Below are positions 34,838-43,308 of a stretch of 64,000 bases of DNA, piece after piece; position 1 is the first letter of the stretch, and each line of letters begins with the position of its first letter. Origin of the DNA: Nocardioides nitrophenolicus (GTDB lineage Bacteria > Actinomycetota > Actinomycetes > Propionibacteriales > Nocardioidaceae); assembly GCF_016907515.1 (NCBI RefSeq), contig NZ_JAFBBY010000001.1, forward strand, positions 2,170,001-2,234,000, written 5' to 3'. Made by a program: the position numbers and the translations under genes. The notes under the pieces were generated by a model. That model was given only the letters and a program-made list of their open reading frames with translations, was not told the DNA's origin and searched no databases.

Positions 34838-36010
34838 TCAGACCCGCTGGACCAGGGTGGCCGTGCCGAGGCCGCCGCCGCAGCACATGGTGACCAGGCC
34901 GATCTCGACGTCGCGCCGCTCCATCTCGGCAAGCAGGGTCGCGAACAGCCGCGAGCCCGAGGCGCCCACCGGGTGCCCGAGCGCAATCGCGCCACCGTTG
35001 ACGTTGACCCGTTCCGGGTCCGGCTTCAGCTCGCGCTCCCAGGCGATGGCGACCGAGCTGAACGCCTCGTTGACCTCGAACAGGTCGATGTCGTCGATGG
35101 TCATCCCGTTGCGCTCGAGCAGCCGCCGGGTCGCCGGGATCGGACCGGTCAGCATGATCAGCGGGTCCACGCCGACCGTGGTCTGGTCGAGCACCCGGGC
35201 CCGCTTGGCGAGCCCGTGCCGCGCGACCGCGTCGTCGGAGGCCAGCAGGACGCCGGCCGCGCCGTCGGTGAGCGGAGAGGAGGAGCCGGCGGTGACCACA
35301 CCGGTCTCGGGGCGGAAGATCGTCTTCAGCCCGGCCAGGCTCTCCAGGCTGGTGCCCGGGCGCACGCTCTGGTCGCTCGTGCGCACCTCGCCGTCGAGCT
35401 CCATGGCGATGATCTCCCGCTCGAACCGGCCCGCCTCGATCGCGGCCGCGGCCAGCGCGTGCGAGCGCACCGCGAACTCGTCCATCTCGCGGCGGCCGAT
35501 CCCCCACTGCTCGGCGATCCGCTCGGCGCTCTCGCCCATGGTCGGGAAGTCGTAGAGCTCCTTGAGCTCCGCGGGCCAGGCGGCGCCGTACAGCTCCTCG
35601 ATCCTGACCACCGCGTCCATCGGGACGTGGCCCATGTTCTCGACGCCGCCGGCGAGGACCAGGTCGTGGGTGCCCGAGGCGATCAGCGCGGCAGCCATCT
35701 CGACGGCGGTCTGGGCCGAGCCGCAGCGACGGTCGAGGACCGTCGCCGGCACCTCGGCGGGGTAGCCGGCCTGGAGCCAGGCGTTGCGCGCGACATTGCG
35801 GGACTGCTCGCCGAAGGGTGCGGTGCAGCCGACGACCAGGTCCTCGACGTCACCGGGCGCCACGCCGGTCGCCTCCAGCAGGGCGCGGTAGACGGCGCCG
35901 AGCATGACGTTGGGGTGGACGTCGCGGAACCAGCCGCGCTCCGGGTGGGCCTTGCCCATCGGCGTCCGCAGCGCCTCGACGATCCATGCGTCGCGTCCGA
36001 GCAGACCCAT
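34838..36010 (-). CDS. Acetyl-CoA acyltransferase (thiolase)
   Basis: A 390-residue degradative-type thiolase with nucleophile Cys96 (DRRCGSAQ), the GGAIALGHPVGASGSR histidine loop and the CCGGGLGTA catalytic cysteine. It cleaves a 3-ketoacyl-CoA with CoA to acetyl-CoA and a shortened acyl-CoA. I chose ATG 36010, seven bases after AAGGAGG, over ATG 36016, which abuts it. A 98-bp inverted-repeat element (36042-36139) lies in its leader, so thiolase to EamA may be separately regulated from the SDR/ACAD genes upstream. Confidence 0.9.
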   Translation of the reverse strand: MGLLGRDAWIVEALRTPMGKAHPERGWFRDVHPNVMLGAVYRALLEATGVAPGDVEDLVVGCTAPFGEQSRNVARNAWLQAGYPAEVPATVLDRRCGSAQTAVEMAAALIASGTHDLVLAGGVENMGHVPMDAVVRIEELYGAAWPAELKELYDFPTMGESAERIAEQWGIGRREMDEFAVRSHALAAAAIEAGRFEREIIAMELDGEVRTSDQSVRPGTSLESLAGLKTIFRPETGVVTAGSSSPLTDGAAGVLLASDDAVARHGLAKRARVLDQTTVGVDPLIMLTGPIPATRRLLERNGMTIDDIDLFEVNEAFSSVAIAWERELKPDPERVNVNGGAIALGHPVGASGSRLFATLLAEMERRDVEIGLVTMCCGGGLGTATLVQRV

Positions 36011-36041
36011 GGTCATGCCTCCTTGGTACTGGTCGTAGCGA

Positions 36042-36139
36042 GCGGCGTTCGCCGGAGTGCCTGGCAAGGCGGACGAAGGAGACGGGACGGAGTCCCGGCG
36101 ACTGAGGACAACGCAGTCCAGGTGCCCGGCGAACGCCGC
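36042..36139. repeat. 98-bp inverted-repeat element inside the operon, upstream of thiolase
   Basis: GCGGCGTTCGCCGG (36042-36055) pairs with CCGGCGAACGCCGC (36126-36139). Partly pairing CCTGG/CCAGG segments follow inward, and a small GGGAC-GGA-GTCCC hairpin (36084-36096) sits in the middle. It fills most of the 157-bp gap between the SDR stop and the thiolase start on the same strand. It could be a structured leader, an attenuator or a dispersed repeat. Confidence 0.7.
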
Positions 36140-36167
36140 GCAGCCGGCCAGGACCGAGGAGTCATGA

Positions 36168-36926
36168 CTAGATCACCGTCCCGCCGTCGACGGCCAGGAC
36201 CTGGCCGGTGATGTACGACGCCGCGTCGGACGCGAAGAACACGAAGGTCGACGCGATCTCGTCGGGATCGGCCCAGCGGCCGAGCGGGATCCGCGCCAGG
36301 GTCAGCTCGGCGAGCTTCTCGTTGCTGCGGATGTTCTCGGTCATGTTCGTCGCGGCGAGCGGCGCGACCGCGTTGACGGTGATCTGCTTGCGGGCCAGCT
36401 CCTTGGCCAGCGACTTGGTGACGCCGATGATCCCCGACTTCGCGGCGCTGTAGTTGACCTGGCCGATGGTGCCGACCAGGCCGGCGGCGGAGGTGACGTT
36501 GATGATCCGGCCGGTCCCGTCGGTCGCGAGATGCGGCAGCGCGGCCTGGCTGACGGTGAAGGTGCCGCCGAGGTGGACGCCGACCACCAAGTCGAAGGAG
36601 TCGCGGTCCATCTTGGCGAACATCGCGGGGGCGATGGCACCGGCGTTGTTGACCACGACGTGCAGGGTGCCGCCGGCCAGGCCGGCCGCCCGCTCCGCGG
36701 CGGCGCTCGCGCCCTCGGCGTCGCGGACGTCGAGGGCGGCCGACTCGGCGCGGCCTCCGGCGGCCACGATCTCGGCGGCGACCGCAGCGGCGGCGTCCTC
36801 GACGAGGTCGGTCACCAGCACCGCGGCGCCGGCGCGCGCATAGGCCCGGGCCACGGCGGCGCCGATCCCGTTGCCGGCGCCGGTCAGCAGGGCGGCGCGG
36901 CCGGTGAGGTCGAAGGGGCCGGTCAT
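36168..36926 (-). CDS. Short-chain dehydrogenase/reductase (FabG-like)
   Basis: A 252-residue SDR with GAGNGIGAAVARAYARAG, NNAGAIAP, NVTSAAGLVGTIGQVNYSAAK (Ser-Tyr-Lys) and C-terminal GQVLAVDGGTVI. It is expected to oxidise a 3-hydroxyacyl-CoA to the 3-ketoacyl-CoA just before thiolysis. Its ATG overlaps the stop of the acyl-CoA dehydrogenase gene (TGATG), and the thiolase follows after the repeat element, so dehydrogenase, SDR and thiolase line up in pathway order. Confidence 0.85.
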   Translation of the reverse strand: MTGPFDLTGRAALLTGAGNGIGAAVARAYARAGAAVLVTDLVEDAAAAVAAEIVAAGGRAESAALDVRDAEGASAAAERAAGLAGGTLHVVVNNAGAIAPAMFAKMDRDSFDLVVGVHLGGTFTVSQAALPHLATDGTGRIINVTSAAGLVGTIGQVNYSAAKSGIIGVTKSLAKELARKQITVNAVAPLAATNMTENIRSNEKLAELTLARIPLGRWADPDEIASTFVFFASDAASYITGQVLAVDGGTVI

Positions 36927-38092
36927 CAGTAGCTCCTCGGCAGGCCGAGCACGTGCTCGCCCAGGTAGTTGAGCACCATCTCCTGGGAGAGCGGCGCGAT
37001 CCGGGTCAGTCGCGCCTCCCGGAAGTAGCGGGCCACGTGGTACTCCTCGGAGTAGCCCATGCCGCCGTGGGTCTGCAGCGCGCGGTCCGCGGCCTGGAAG
37101 CCGGCGTCGGCGCACAGGTACTTGGCCATGTTGGCCTCGCGCGCGCACGGCAGTCCGTTGTCGTAGGCCCAGGTCGCCTTGCGCAGCACCAGCTCGGCGG
37201 CGTCGAGCCGGGCGAGCGAGTCGGCCAGCGGGAACTGCAGGCCCTGGTTCATCCCGATCGGGCGGCCGAACACCTCGCGCTCGTTGGCGTAGCGCACCCC
37301 GCGCCGCAGCGCGGCGCGGCCGATGCCGAGCGCCTCGGCTGCCACCAGCATCCGCTCGGGGTTGAGGCCGTCGAGGATGTACTTGAAGCCCTGGCCCTCC
37401 TCGCCGATCCGGTGCTCCTCCGGGATCCGGAGGTCGTCGATGAACAGCTCGTTGGAGGTGATCGCGTTGCGGCCCATCTTCTTGATCGGCCGGATGTCGA
37501 CGTGGGCGCGGTCGAGGTCGGTGAGGAAGAGGGTGAGTCCCTCGGTCTTCCTGGGCGAGTCCTCGAACTTGGCGGTGCGGGTGAGCAGCAGGATCTTCTC
37601 CGACTCCACGGCCTTGGAGATCCACACCTTGCGCCCGTTGACGACGTAGTCGGAGCCGTCGCGCCTGGCGAAGGTCGTGATCCGGGTGGTGTCGAGGCCG
37701 GCGCCCGGCTCGGTGACGCCGAAGCAGACGTGCAGGTCACCGTTGACGATGCGCGGCAGGTTCTCCCGCTTCATCTCCTCGGAGCCGTGCACGATCACCG
37801 GGTGCATCCCGAAGATGGACAGGTGCATCGAGCTGGCGCCGTTCATGCCGGCTCCCGACGCGGCGACCTCCTCGAGCAGGATCGACGCCTCGGTGATGCC
37901 GAAGCCGTGACCGCCGTACTCCTCGGGCGTGGTGATGCCGAGCCAGCCGCCCTCAGCGAAGGCGTCGTAGAACTCGGTCGGGAACTCGTGGTCCGCGTCC
38001 TTGTCCATCCAGTACTGGTCGTCGAACCGGGCGGCCAGCTCGGCGACGGCCTTGCGGATCGTCTGCTGGTCCTCGGTGAGTTCGAAATCCAC
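36926..38092 (-). CDS. Acyl-CoA dehydrogenase
   Basis: A 388-residue flavoprotein: N-terminal helical domain (DFELTEDQQTIRKAVAEL), FAD-binding CFGVTEPGAGLDTTRI, and C-terminal QTHGGMGYSEEYHVARYFREAR. The candidate base lies in the final helix region. It oxidises an acyl-CoA to the 2-enoyl-CoA and passes electrons to ETF. GTG 38092 is placed after an operator/-10 pair. Together with the next gene upstream (38155-39234) it forms a canonical plus divergent ACAD pair, as in the two-subunit pimeloyl-CoA dehydrogenase PimCD; this fits pimeloyl-CoA as the ring-opening product but is inference. Confidence 0.88.
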   Translation of the reverse strand: MDFELTEDQQTIRKAVAELAARFDDQYWMDKDADHEFPTEFYDAFAEGGWLGITTPEEYGGHGFGITEASILLEEVAASGAGMNGASSMHLSIFGMHPVIVHGSEEMKRENLPRIVNGDLHVCFGVTEPGAGLDTTRITTFARRDGSDYVVNGRKVWISKAVESEKILLLTRTAKFEDSPRKTEGLTLFLTDLDRAHVDIRPIKKMGRNAITSNELFIDDLRIPEEHRIGEEGQGFKYILDGLNPERMLVAAEALGIGRAALRRGVRYANEREVFGRPIGMNQGLQFPLADSLARLDAAELVLRKATWAYDNGLPCAREANMAKYLCADAGFQAADRALQTHGGMGYSEEYHVARYFREARLTRIAPLSQEMVLNYLGEHVLGLPRSY

Positions 38093-38128
38093 GGTCGGGT
38101 CCGTCCTGATCGGTGGGCTAATGGATCG

Positions 38129-38150
38129 ACTATAACAAATGGTACGACCA
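38129..38150 (-). promoter_or_regulatory. GntR-type operator with -10 box before acyl-CoA dehydrogenase
   Basis: TGGTACGACCA (38140-38150) is a TGGT-N3-ACCA palindrome. On the minus strand it lies five bases upstream of TATAGT (38134-38129), a good -10. Similar operator plus -10 pairs occur near 39.3, 45.05 and 55.3 kb. The divergon's own FadR-type GntR is the likely binder. Confidence 0.7.
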
Positions 38151-38154
38151 ATAA

Positions 38155-39234
38155 CTAGACCAGCGCGAGCCGGTCCGCGATCCGCTCGTTCCAGGCCGCG
38201 GCGGCGCCGAACAGCTGCTCGTCGAGCCGGGCGCGCTTGAAGTACAGGTGCAGGTCGTGCTCCCACGTGTAGCCGATCGCGCCGTGCATGGTGAGGGCGT
38301 CGTCGGCCGCCCGGCCGGCCGCGGCGCCGACCTGGGCCTTGACCGCGGCGGCGTGCAGCGCCCGCTCCGCGTCGCCGCCGGCGACCGAGGCCGCGGCGTA
38401 GTAGACGCCGGAGCGACCCGCCTCGACGTCGACCAGAATGGTCGCGGCGGCGTGCTTGACCGCCTGGAAGGAGCCGATCGGTACGCCGAACTGGTGGCGC
38501 TGCCCGCTGTACTCCACCGCGAGCTCGAGCATCCGCTCCATCGCGCCCAGGGCGTCGGCCGCGACCAGCACGCCGGCGAGGTCGGCGACGTGGGCGAGCA
38601 CGGCGCCCGGGTCCACGTCGAGCAGCTCCCCCGCGACCCCGTCGAGCCGTACGTCGGCGACCGACCGGGACCGGTCGAGCAGGCGGTGCGGGGTCAGCGC
38701 CACCCCGTCGGCCGCGGCCGCGATCGCGTAGAGGCCGAGTCCGTGGGGCCCGGTCGCGGGAACCACCAGCAGCGCGGCCCGGTCGGCGCCCAGCACGCGC
38801 GGGACCGCTCCCGAGAGCCGGCCGGCGTCGTCGACCACCACCGTCGTGGGCCCGTCCGGCTGCGACTCGGCGGCGACCACCAGCGCCGCGTGGCCGCCCT
38901 CCAGTGCCGCCGTGGCCAGGTCGGCGCGACCCGCGAGCGCCGGTACGGCGAGCACGGTCGCCAACCACGCCGAGCCGGGCGCCGCGGCGCGGGCCAGCTC
39001 CTCGGCGGTGATGGCCAGCTCGACCGGGCCGCCGCCCTGGCCGCCGAGCTCCTCGTCGATGCCGACCCCGGCCATCCCGTCGGCGACCAGCCGCTGCTCG
39101 AACGGGCCGGGGTCCGGCGTACCGCCGTCGACACCGAGCCAGCCGCGCACCTGCTCCGAGCCGGCGACGTCACCGAGCCAGCCACGCAGGGCCTCGCGGT
39201 AGGCCTCCTGCTCCTCAGAGAACTTCCACTGCAT
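38155..39234 (-). CDS. Acyl-CoA dehydrogenase family protein (divergent, second-subunit type)
   Basis: A 359-residue ACAD-fold protein: KFSEEQEAYREALRGWLGD at the N-terminus, a diverged Ala/Val-rich middle, and GQRHQFGVPIGSFQAVKHAA with TMHGAIGYTWEHDLHLYFKRA at the C-terminus. The middle flavin-binding motif is weak, typical of small subunits in heteromeric ACADs (FadE-type alpha2beta2, PimD). It probably forms a complex with the neighbouring ACAD. ATG 39234 has AAAGG. Divergent from the GntR gene across an operator. Confidence 0.85.
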   Translation of the reverse strand: MQWKFSEEQEAYREALRGWLGDVAGSEQVRGWLGVDGGTPDPGPFEQRLVADGMAGVGIDEELGGQGGGPVELAITAEELARAAAPGSAWLATVLAVPALAGRADLATAALEGGHAALVVAAESQPDGPTTVVVDDAGRLSGAVPRVLGADRAALLVVPATGPHGLGLYAIAAAADGVALTPHRLLDRSRSVADVRLDGVAGELLDVDPGAVLAHVADLAGVLVAADALGAMERMLELAVEYSGQRHQFGVPIGSFQAVKHAAATILVDVEAGRSGVYYAAASVAGGDAERALHAAAVKAQVGAAAGRAADDALTMHGAIGYTWEHDLHLYFKRARLDEQLFGAAAAWNERIADRLALV

Positions 39235-39313
39235 GGCACTGCCTTTCCACTGTGTGTTCGTCCAGTCGGCGAGGCGCGGGAACACCACGGCCAGACGTTC
39301 CGACTGTTAGTTT

Positions 39314-39324
39314 GGGTATGACCA
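39314..39324. promoter_or_regulatory. GntR-type operator in the gntR/ACAD divergent promoter
   Basis: GGGTATGACCA differs by one outer base from TGGTNNGACCA and lies within the wider palindrome TTTGG-N6-CCAAA. Placed to govern both the GntR gene (36 bp downstream) and the divergent ACAD gene. Confidence 0.65.
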
Positions 39325-39359
39325 AAGGAGCGGACTGAGCCGCGAAGGAACGGGAACAC

Positions 39360-40133
39360 ATGACTGACTCCACGGGCGCCACCTCGGGCAGCATCCGGCA
39401 CCCCGTCCAGCTGACGCCGATGCAGGTGCCCAAGGCCTCCGACGTGCTGGCCGACGACCTGCGCGAGCGCATCCTGCGCGGCGAGTTCCCCGAGGGCACG
39501 GCCCTGCCGCCGGAGCGCGAGCTGGTCGCGCAGACCCGGATGAGCCGCACCACCGTCCGCGAGGCGCTGCGCATCCTCGAGGTGCAGGGCCTGGTCCAGA
39601 TCCGCACCGGACGCGCCGGCGGCGCCTTCGTCCAGCGGCCCGGCGAGGAGTCGATCGCGAGCACCGTCAGCCTGCTGATCCGCGGCCGCCAGGTGCGCCT
39701 GGCCGCGCTGCTCGAGACCCGCGAGGCCGTCGAGCCGGCGTGCGCCCAGCTCGCCGCCAAGTACCGCACCGACGCCGACCTCGAGGCGCTGGACCGGGCG
39801 AACGCCGCGATCGCGGCCGAGGGCTCGCTGGCCGACTTCCTGCAGGCCAACGTCGACTGGCACGTCGCCGTCGCCGTCGCCTCCCACAACGAGCTGCTCA
39901 CCGGCTTCATGGGCGCCCTGTCGCGAGCCATCTACGCCGCCACCGACAACCAGGGCTTCATCGACGCCTCGGTGCGCCAGACCACGGTCCGCGCCCACCG
40001 CAGCATCACCGAGGCGATCCGCAAGCGCGACGCCGCGGCCGCCGTACGACGGATGACGCGGCACGTGCACGAGTACGCCTCGGCGGTGCTCGAGGTGGAG
40101 GAGCGCACCGAGATCGACGTCCCCGGCGACTGA
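39360..40133 (+). CDS. FadR-subfamily GntR transcriptional regulator
   Basis: A 257-residue regulator. The N-terminal winged helix (about 25-90) has DDLRERILRGEFPEGTALPP and SRTTVREALRILEVQGLVQI. The C-terminal FCD domain (about 105-240) is all-helical with spaced histidines (DWHVAVA, HRSITEAI) that usually bind a metal and a carboxylate or acyl-CoA ligand. FadR-type GntR proteins bind TGGTnnnACCA-like palindromes. That is exactly the motif found at its own promoter and at those of the ACAD, ligase and PucR operons, so I infer it is the local repressor. Confidence 0.88.
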   Translation: MTDSTGATSGSIRHPVQLTPMQVPKASDVLADDLRERILRGEFPEGTALPPERELVAQTRMSRTTVREALRILEVQGLVQIRTGRAGGAFVQRPGEESIASTVSLLIRGRQVRLAALLETREAVEPACAQLAAKYRTDADLEALDRANAAIAAEGSLADFLQANVDWHVAVAVASHNELLTGFMGALSRAIYAATDNQGFIDASVRQTTVRAHRSITEAIRKRDAAAAVRRMTRHVHEYASAVLEVEERTEIDVPGD

Positions 40134-40155
40134 GGCCGAGGCGCCGGCCGGGGCC

Positions 40156-42093
40156 TCATCGCAGGTCCTTCACGAGCTCCCGGATCTCGTCGACGGCCTG
40201 CGGGTTCTCGGCGCCGGACAGGTCGCCCGGGTCCGCGTCGAGGACCGCCGCCCGGATCGCGCGACGCAGGATCTTGGCCGAGCGGGTCTTCGGCAGCCGC
40301 TCCACCCGCACCACCTGGCTGGGCGCGAACGGCTTGCCGACCCCGTCGGCGACCAGGCCGCGGACTCGGCCCGCGACCGTCGCCGGGTCGGCCGCGCCGT
40401 CGCGGGGGACGTAGAAGACCCACACCGCCTCGCCCTTGGTGGCGTCGGGGATGCCGACCACCGCCGACTCGGCGACGTCGGCGTCGACAGCCACGACCGA
40501 CTCGATCTCGGCCGGGGCGACCCGCTTGCCGGCGACGTTCATGACGTCGTCGGAGCGGCCCAGGATGAACCAGTCGCCCTGGTCGTCGACGAGCGCGAAG
40601 TCACCGTGGCGCCACAGGCCGTCGAAGGTCGACCAGTAGGCGTCGTGGTAGCGCGAGCCCTCGGCGTCGTCGTTCCAGATGCCGCGGGTCATCGAGGGCC
40701 ACGGCTGGCGGCAGACCAGCTCGCCGATCTCGCCGCGCACCGAGCGGGCGGCGTCGTCGACGACGTCGACGTCCATCCCGAGCGCCGGGCCGCCGAGTGA
40801 GCAGCTGCGGATCTCCTCGACCGGGTAGGGGCACAGGAACGAGCCGCCGACCTCGGTGCCGCCGGAGAAGTTGATGACCGGGACCCGGCTGCCGAAGACG
40901 TCGCGGGCCAGCCACTCGTAGGACTCCGGGTCCCAGGGCTCGCCCGTGGAGCCGAGCACCCGCACGCTGCTCAGGTCGGCGGCCGGCAGCTCGCCGGCGG
41001 CGCGCAGGGTCCGGATCAGCGTCGGGCTGACGCCGAGCATCGACACCCGATGGCGCTCGACCAGGTCCCACAGCCGGCCGGTGTCGGGTACGTCGGGCGA
41101 GCCCTCGTAGAGCAGCAGGGTGCCGCCGGTGCCGTGGGTGCCGAAGATCGACAGCGGGCCCATGATCCAGCCCATGTCGGTGATCCAGCAGAAGGTGCGC
41201 CCCGGCGCCATCTCGAAGCCGTAGGCCACCTCCGAGGCGGTCTTGGTGACGAAGCCGGCGTGGGTGTGGACCGCGCCCTTCGGCTTGCCGGTGGTGCCGG
41301 ACGTGTAGGCGAGCAGCAGCACGTCGCCCGCGTCGGTCGGCTCCACCGCGGGATCGGGCGCGCCGGCCAGCAGGTCGGCCCAGGCCACCTCGCTCTCCGC
41401 GAGCGCGACCGACTCGCCGAGGTTCTCGACCACGACGACGGTCTCGACACTGGGGCACTGGGCGAGCGCGGCGCGCAGCGCGGGCAGCATCAGGGCCTGC
41501 TTGCGGCGCCGCACCGTGCCGTCGGCGGTGATCACCGCCCTGGCCGCGGCGTCCTGCACCCGGCTGGCGATCGCCGGCGCGGCGAACCCCGAGAACAGCG
41601 GGACGAGCATCGCCCCGAGACTCGCGACGGCGTACGTCGCCACCACGGCCTCGGGCGTCATCGGGAGGTAGATCGCCACCGCGTCGCCCTTGCCGATCCC
41701 CCGCGCGCGCAGCCCGCCGCGCACCCGCGCGACCCGGTCGGCGAGCTCGGCGTAGGTCAGCCGGGTCACCGTGCCGTCCTCGGCCTCGTGGACGACGGCG
41801 ACCGCGTCGGGGGTGCGCTCGGCCCAGACGCCGAGACAGGCGTCGGCCGCGTTCAGCCCGCCGCCGACGAACCAGTCCGTCCACTTCGCGCCGCGGCTCT
41901 GGTCGACGACCGCCGTGAACGGACGGTGGAAGGCGATGTCGAGGTCGTCGACCACCGCGCCCCAGAACGCGCCGATGTCCTCGACCGAGCGGGCCCGCAG
42001 GGCGTCGGCCGAGTCGACGCCGAGGGTGCGCATCAGCCGCGCGACGTTCGAGCTCTCGAGGTAGTCGGCGTCCGGCCGCCACACATAGGACAT
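40156..42093 (-). CDS. AMP-dependent acyl-CoA synthetase (acetyl/acetoacetyl-CoA synthetase-like)
   Basis: A 645-residue ANL ligase with the N-terminal extension of the acetyl-CoA/acetoacetyl-CoA synthetase group (YVWRPDADYLESSNVARLM). YTSGTTGKPKGAVHTH is the phosphate loop and NFSGGTEVGG takes the place of the usual YG-TE motif. WRHGDFALVDDQGD is the hinge, and the catalytic lysine is in KTRSAKILRR. It may activate a short or medium-chain acid from the pathway. ATG 42093 has GGAGG. Third gene of a ligase-ACAD-ligase operon starting at 44972; converges on the GntR gene. Confidence 0.85.
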   Translation of the reverse strand: MSYVWRPDADYLESSNVARLMRTLGVDSADALRARSVEDIGAFWGAVVDDLDIAFHRPFTAVVDQSRGAKWTDWFVGGGLNAADACLGVWAERTPDAVAVVHEAEDGTVTRLTYAELADRVARVRGGLRARGIGKGDAVAIYLPMTPEAVVATYAVASLGAMLVPLFSGFAAPAIASRVQDAAARAVITADGTVRRRKQALMLPALRAALAQCPSVETVVVVENLGESVALAESEVAWADLLAGAPDPAVEPTDAGDVLLLAYTSGTTGKPKGAVHTHAGFVTKTASEVAYGFEMAPGRTFCWITDMGWIMGPLSIFGTHGTGGTLLLYEGSPDVPDTGRLWDLVERHRVSMLGVSPTLIRTLRAAGELPAADLSSVRVLGSTGEPWDPESYEWLARDVFGSRVPVINFSGGTEVGGSFLCPYPVEEIRSCSLGGPALGMDVDVVDDAARSVRGEIGELVCRQPWPSMTRGIWNDDAEGSRYHDAYWSTFDGLWRHGDFALVDDQGDWFILGRSDDVMNVAGKRVAPAEIESVVAVDADVAESAVVGIPDATKGEAVWVFYVPRDGAADPATVAGRVRGLVADGVGKPFAPSQVVRVERLPKTRSAKILRRAIRAAVLDADPGDLSGAENPQAVDEIRELVKDLR

Positions 42094-42111
42094 GTCGTTG
42101 CCTCCTTCGGG

Positions 42112-43308
42112 TCAGGCCCGGGGCATGCCGAGGATCCGCTCGGCGGCGATGTTGCGCTGGATGTACGTCGAGCCGCCGGCGATCGCGGTCCCCCGGCCCT
42201 GGTTGGCGAGCCGGAGCCAGGACCGGGTCGCGGCCAGCTCGTCGTCGTCCTCGTCGAGGTCGAACTGCCCGCCCAGCGGGGCGAGGGAGAGCCGGAAGTC
42301 GGCGAGGTCCTCGACCAGGGGGCAGAAGTAGAGCTTGCCGATCGACGTCACCGGTCCCGGCGGGGCGCCGGCCGCCGCGCCGGTGATCACCCGCTGACCG
42401 ATCGTGCGGTGGATGAGCGCCCGGCCCCACAGGTCGGCGACCCGCTGGCGCACCGCCGGGTCGGCGCCCAGCGGACGCCCCGACGCGTCGGACATCTTCC
42501 GCACGTCGGCGACGATGTCGGCGACCGCCTTGGTCGTGTTCACCCGGCCGGTGGCGATGGCGACCCGCTCGAAGGCCAGGGTGCCCATGGTGACCCGCCA
42601 GCCGTCGTCGACCTCGCCGACCACGCAGTCGTCGGGGACGAACACGTCGTCGAGGAAGACCTCGTTGAACTCCGCCTCGCCCAGCATGTGCTGCAGCGGG
42701 CGGACGGTCACGCCCGCGCTGTCCATCGGCAGCAGGAAGAAGGTGATCCCCCGGTGCCGCGCCTTCGCGGGGTCGCTGCCGCCGGTGCGGGCGAGCAGGA
42801 TGGCGTGCGCCGCGATCTGCGCGCGGCTGGTCCAGATCTTCTGGCCGGTCACCCGCCAGCCGCCGTCGACCTTGACCGCCTTGGTCCGCAGGCTGGCGAG
42901 GTCCGAGCCGGCGCCCGGCTCGGAGAAGAGCTGGCACCAGATCTCCTCGCCGGTGAGGATCGGCTCCAGCAGCCGCTCCTTCTGCCGCTCCGTGCCGAAG
43001 TGGGCGATGGTCGGGCCGCAGAAGTCCTCGCCGATGATGTTGAGCCGCTCCGGCGCACCCGCCCGGTCGCACTCCTCGCCGAACACCGCGCGCATCCGCT
43101 CGTCGAGGCCCTGGCCGCCGTACGCGACCGGCCAGGTCAGCCCGGCCAGGCCGGCGTCGTACAGCATCCGCTGCCACTGCCGCCAGAACGGCACCTTGGC
43201 CTCGAGCCCGGCCGGCTCCGGCCAGGGCAGCTTCGGGAGGCTCTCGGCGAGCCAGGCCCGCACGCGGGCGCGGAAGGCCGCCTCGTCAGGAGCGTCGGCG
43301 AGGTCCAT
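42112..43308 (-). CDS. Acyl-CoA dehydrogenase
   Basis: A 398-residue ACAD: FRARVRAWLAESLPKLPWPE start, FAD/substrate motif CQLFSEPGAGSDLASLRTKA, and a C-terminus NQGRGTAIAGGSTYIQRNIAAERILGMPR. The long-arginine C-terminal motif is typical of FadE-type enzymes that act on bulky CoA esters. Its ATG overlaps the ligase stop (TGATG), so the activated acid may be passed straight to it; an AliB-like step (cyclohexanecarboxyl-CoA to the 1-ene) is the working guess. Confidence 0.87.
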   Translation of the reverse strand: MDLADAPDEAAFRARVRAWLAESLPKLPWPEPAGLEAKVPFWRQWQRMLYDAGLAGLTWPVAYGGQGLDERMRAVFGEECDRAGAPERLNIIGEDFCGPTIAHFGTERQKERLLEPILTGEEIWCQLFSEPGAGSDLASLRTKAVKVDGGWRVTGQKIWTSRAQIAAHAILLARTGGSDPAKARHRGITFFLLPMDSAGVTVRPLQHMLGEAEFNEVFLDDVFVPDDCVVGEVDDGWRVTMGTLAFERVAIATGRVNTTKAVADIVADVRKMSDASGRPLGADPAVRQRVADLWGRALIHRTIGQRVITGAAAGAPPGPVTSIGKLYFCPLVEDLADFRLSLAPLGGQFDLDEDDDELAATRSWLRLANQGRGTAIAGGSTYIQRNIAAERILGMPRA

